From Aureobasidium sp. EXF-3400 (taxonomy: Eukaryota > Ascomycota > Dothideomycetes > Dothideales > Saccotheciaceae): DNA of 64,000 nt. A program made the translations under genes and the position numbers. Numbering within the stretch: position 1 is the first letter of the stretch; each line of letters starts with the position of its first letter. The notes under the pieces are model-generated. The model saw nothing but the letters and a program-made list of their open reading frames with translations. It was not told where the DNA came from and did no database searches. Positions 62,181-64,000 of the stretch are shown here, piece after piece. The stretch is from positions 1 through 64,000 of the forward strand of contig SWBL01000266.1 in NCBI GenBank assembly GCA_024195585.1. The letters run 5' to 3'.

Positions 62181-62589
62181 ACCAAAATCGTCTTCAGCAG
62201 GACATCCGGATCAAAGGTCTCAAGAGCCCGATCTGCATCGTTAAAAACGAAGTCCGGTTCGCCTGGCGGCTGGTACCCGACGCGCAGGTCAAGAGTGGTT
62301 TGTGGGAAGAGAGGTGACTAAGAGTCAGGGCGCGGTGACCAAGTATTGACGGGAATTTGATCGACGGAAGCCCTTTCGAGAGATGGCGAGGTGTGGAAAT
62401 TAACTCTAGACATTGATACATTCATGTATGAGACGCCGCTATAGTCTGATACTGTCCTTTCGTAAATCATTCGGACTGGCGCGTGTGGAGTTGAAAGTAT
62501 GACGGTTTCTCGCGTTTTGGCGTTTTGTATAAGGGTACCATAGTAAATTAAAAGGGTTAGCAAATAGTCATTAACATTAGTGCCCATTT

Positions 62590-64000
62590 AGTCATACCGT
62601 TAATATGGCACCTTACCGAGCTCCTAAAGCGACTACTACTAAGAAGTCTACCTATACGAATAAGGCTACTATAAAGGTAATAGTATCTACGCCTACGCTA
62701 GCGCCTATACTATTAAAGGTCTTAAAGGTCTTAAAGAAGAAGAAGGCGCTAGTAGTAACTATACCTTATACGCCTTAAAGGCTAAGGGTAACGTTATATC
62801 TAAGAAGGACGTTAGCGCTAGAAACACTAGTATAATAGAGCGTAGAGGTTATTAATATTAAAGATAAGAAGGACTTTAATACTAATAAGGCCTTTAATTA
62901 GATATATAATAAAGGTATAGAGCTATAATAAACTTAGTAGTAGGAAGTATAAGATCTTTAAGAGGCTTAAGATAAGACTATACGTATAGTAGTATTAGTT
63001 AATTATAAGGTCGTTATATAGTTAATTAAATTTAGCTCTAAGTAGTAAATAGTCTATAGTAAAAAGATACTTAATATTATAACTTATTAACTTAACTATA
63101 TAGAACTAGCCTTTAAGTATCTAAGCTATTAGATTAAGAGTAAGATTAGTAATATACTAACGTAAGTTTTTAATAGCGTATATAAGGCCTTTAGAACCGC
63201 TTTATATAGTCCTTATTATTAGAGAGATAAGGTTATTAATTTACTAAATAATAAAGGTAATTAGGATACTCTAAAGATAAGGTTAGTTTAATAGTATAAT
63301 CTAAAGAAGACTAACCTATATATTAATATCGTTATTATCGTTACTAAGCTTAAGGATTAAGACTTAGTAGTTATAGTAGCTAGTTAAAAGCGTAAAGGTA
63401 CTACTACTAAGTATTAAAGAATAAATATGCCTTATACCCTTAATAGTAAGCGCTCTAATAGTAACTATACTATAGAGCTTATAATTAAGTAGACTTATAT
63501 ATATCTAAATAGTCTCTATAATAGTAAGTACTACTAGTATACTAGTATAAATATTATCTAAAACTACTTTTACCTTAATAACATTATTATTAAAGACTAG
63601 TCTTAAGAGATTAATTTAAGTACCTTAACCCTTAAAACACTATTAACTTTTATTATTATAAAGCTTAAGTAAGTATCTAAGATAGTTAGATTAAAGAAAA
63701 AGGTTACTACTATACCTTAAGCCTCTCTAGCGCCTACCTAGTTACCTTCTAACGTTCTAAACCTCTTTACTATAGGTATAATATCTTAAATGTAGTAGTA
63801 GTAAATGCTCTAGATATAGTATATACTTCCTTAACTATCCTTTATTATACTACTACTAGCGCTACTAGTATTAAGTCCTATTAAGGTTAACTTAAAGGAC
63901 TAGCTTTAGAAGTTCTTTATATAGCTTTATAATAATAGGAGATAGTAGAGTACCTTAAAGAAGGTTAATATAGTTAAGAGGAAGCTATAAGATAAGGACT
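62590..64000. mobile_element. AT-rich RIP-mutated repeat, probably a dead transposon (runs off window)
   Basis: From about 62600 to the window end the sequence changes abruptly. TpA is everywhere, while CpA and TpG are almost absent: by eye only a handful in 1.4 kb, for example near 62825, 63428, 63580 and 63790-63815. CpG and CpC/CpT remain. That is the footprint of repeat-induced point mutation acting on CpA on both strands. Stops TAA and TAG are frequent in every frame. One 52-codon remnant opens at ATG 62605 (MAPYRAPKATTTKKSTYTN). The starting element cannot be named; no terminal repeat is recognised, and the right edge is outside the window. Confidence 0.8.

Overview
This 64-kb window is nuclear DNA of a filamentous ascomycete (Pezizomycotina). 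Genes are dense, with short GT-AG introns of about 45-80 nt that carry clear CTAAC/CTGAC branch sites. There are two intron-containing tRNA genes and fungus-specific families (Zn2Cys6 regulator, PalA/Rim20, p24, a GPI-anchored wall protein). The right end is an AT-rich block almost free of CpA/TpG, the signature of repeat-induced point mutation (RIP). A Dothideomycete is a plausible host, but that is only an impression.

Layout. 0-0.66 kb: 3' end of a plasma-membrane H+-ATPase. 3.6-8.4 kb: an unusual acidic secreted protein convergent with an Axl2-like cadherin-fold membrane protein. 8.4-10.6 kb: a gene graveyard with degenerate repeats and a Msn2/4-like zinc-finger relic. 10.7-19.5 kb: EFM6-type methyltransferase, two unrecognised proteins, ECT1, a p24 cargo receptor and SWC4. 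19.5-26.1 kb: a small unknown protein and an 866-residue disordered protein with a SANT-like patch. 27.4-29.9 kb: SEC23. 31.5-32.3 kb: tRNA-Phe(GAA) and tRNA-Ala(AGC). 32.7-37.1 kb: a steroid 5-alpha-reductase-like enzyme and a NirA-like Zn2Cys6 regulator. 39.3-45.9 kb: PalA/Rim20, ATX1, an SCP2-type thiolase and an SMP-30-like lactonase. 46.7-53.4 kb: UPS2, a DHA1 drug:H+ antiporter-like MFS protein, UFE1 and aspartate aminotransferase. 53.9-59.7 kb: alanine:glyoxylate aminotransferase, a GPI-type wall protein and HEM2. 59.7-62.6 kb: no intact gene, but three diverged copies of one segment. 62.6-64 kb: the RIP-mutated block.

The genes are mostly conserved housekeeping functions rather than one cluster. 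Secretory-pathway genes recur (p24, SEC23, UFE1), as do lipid genes (ECT1, UPS2, SCP2-thiolase, 5-alpha-reductase). Two PLP aminotransferases lie in tandem. Several pairs share divergent promoters: p24/SWC4, unknown/ECT1, PalA/ATX1, thiolase/SMP-30 and MFS/UFE1.

Exon boundaries were deduced by hand from reading frame, splice motifs and family conservation. I saw no clear new multi-gene system. The least explained signals are the repeat and relic zones at 8.9-10.3 kb and 60.4-62.2 kb, the paired palindromes ahead of the GPI protein gene, and the unrecognised proteins.
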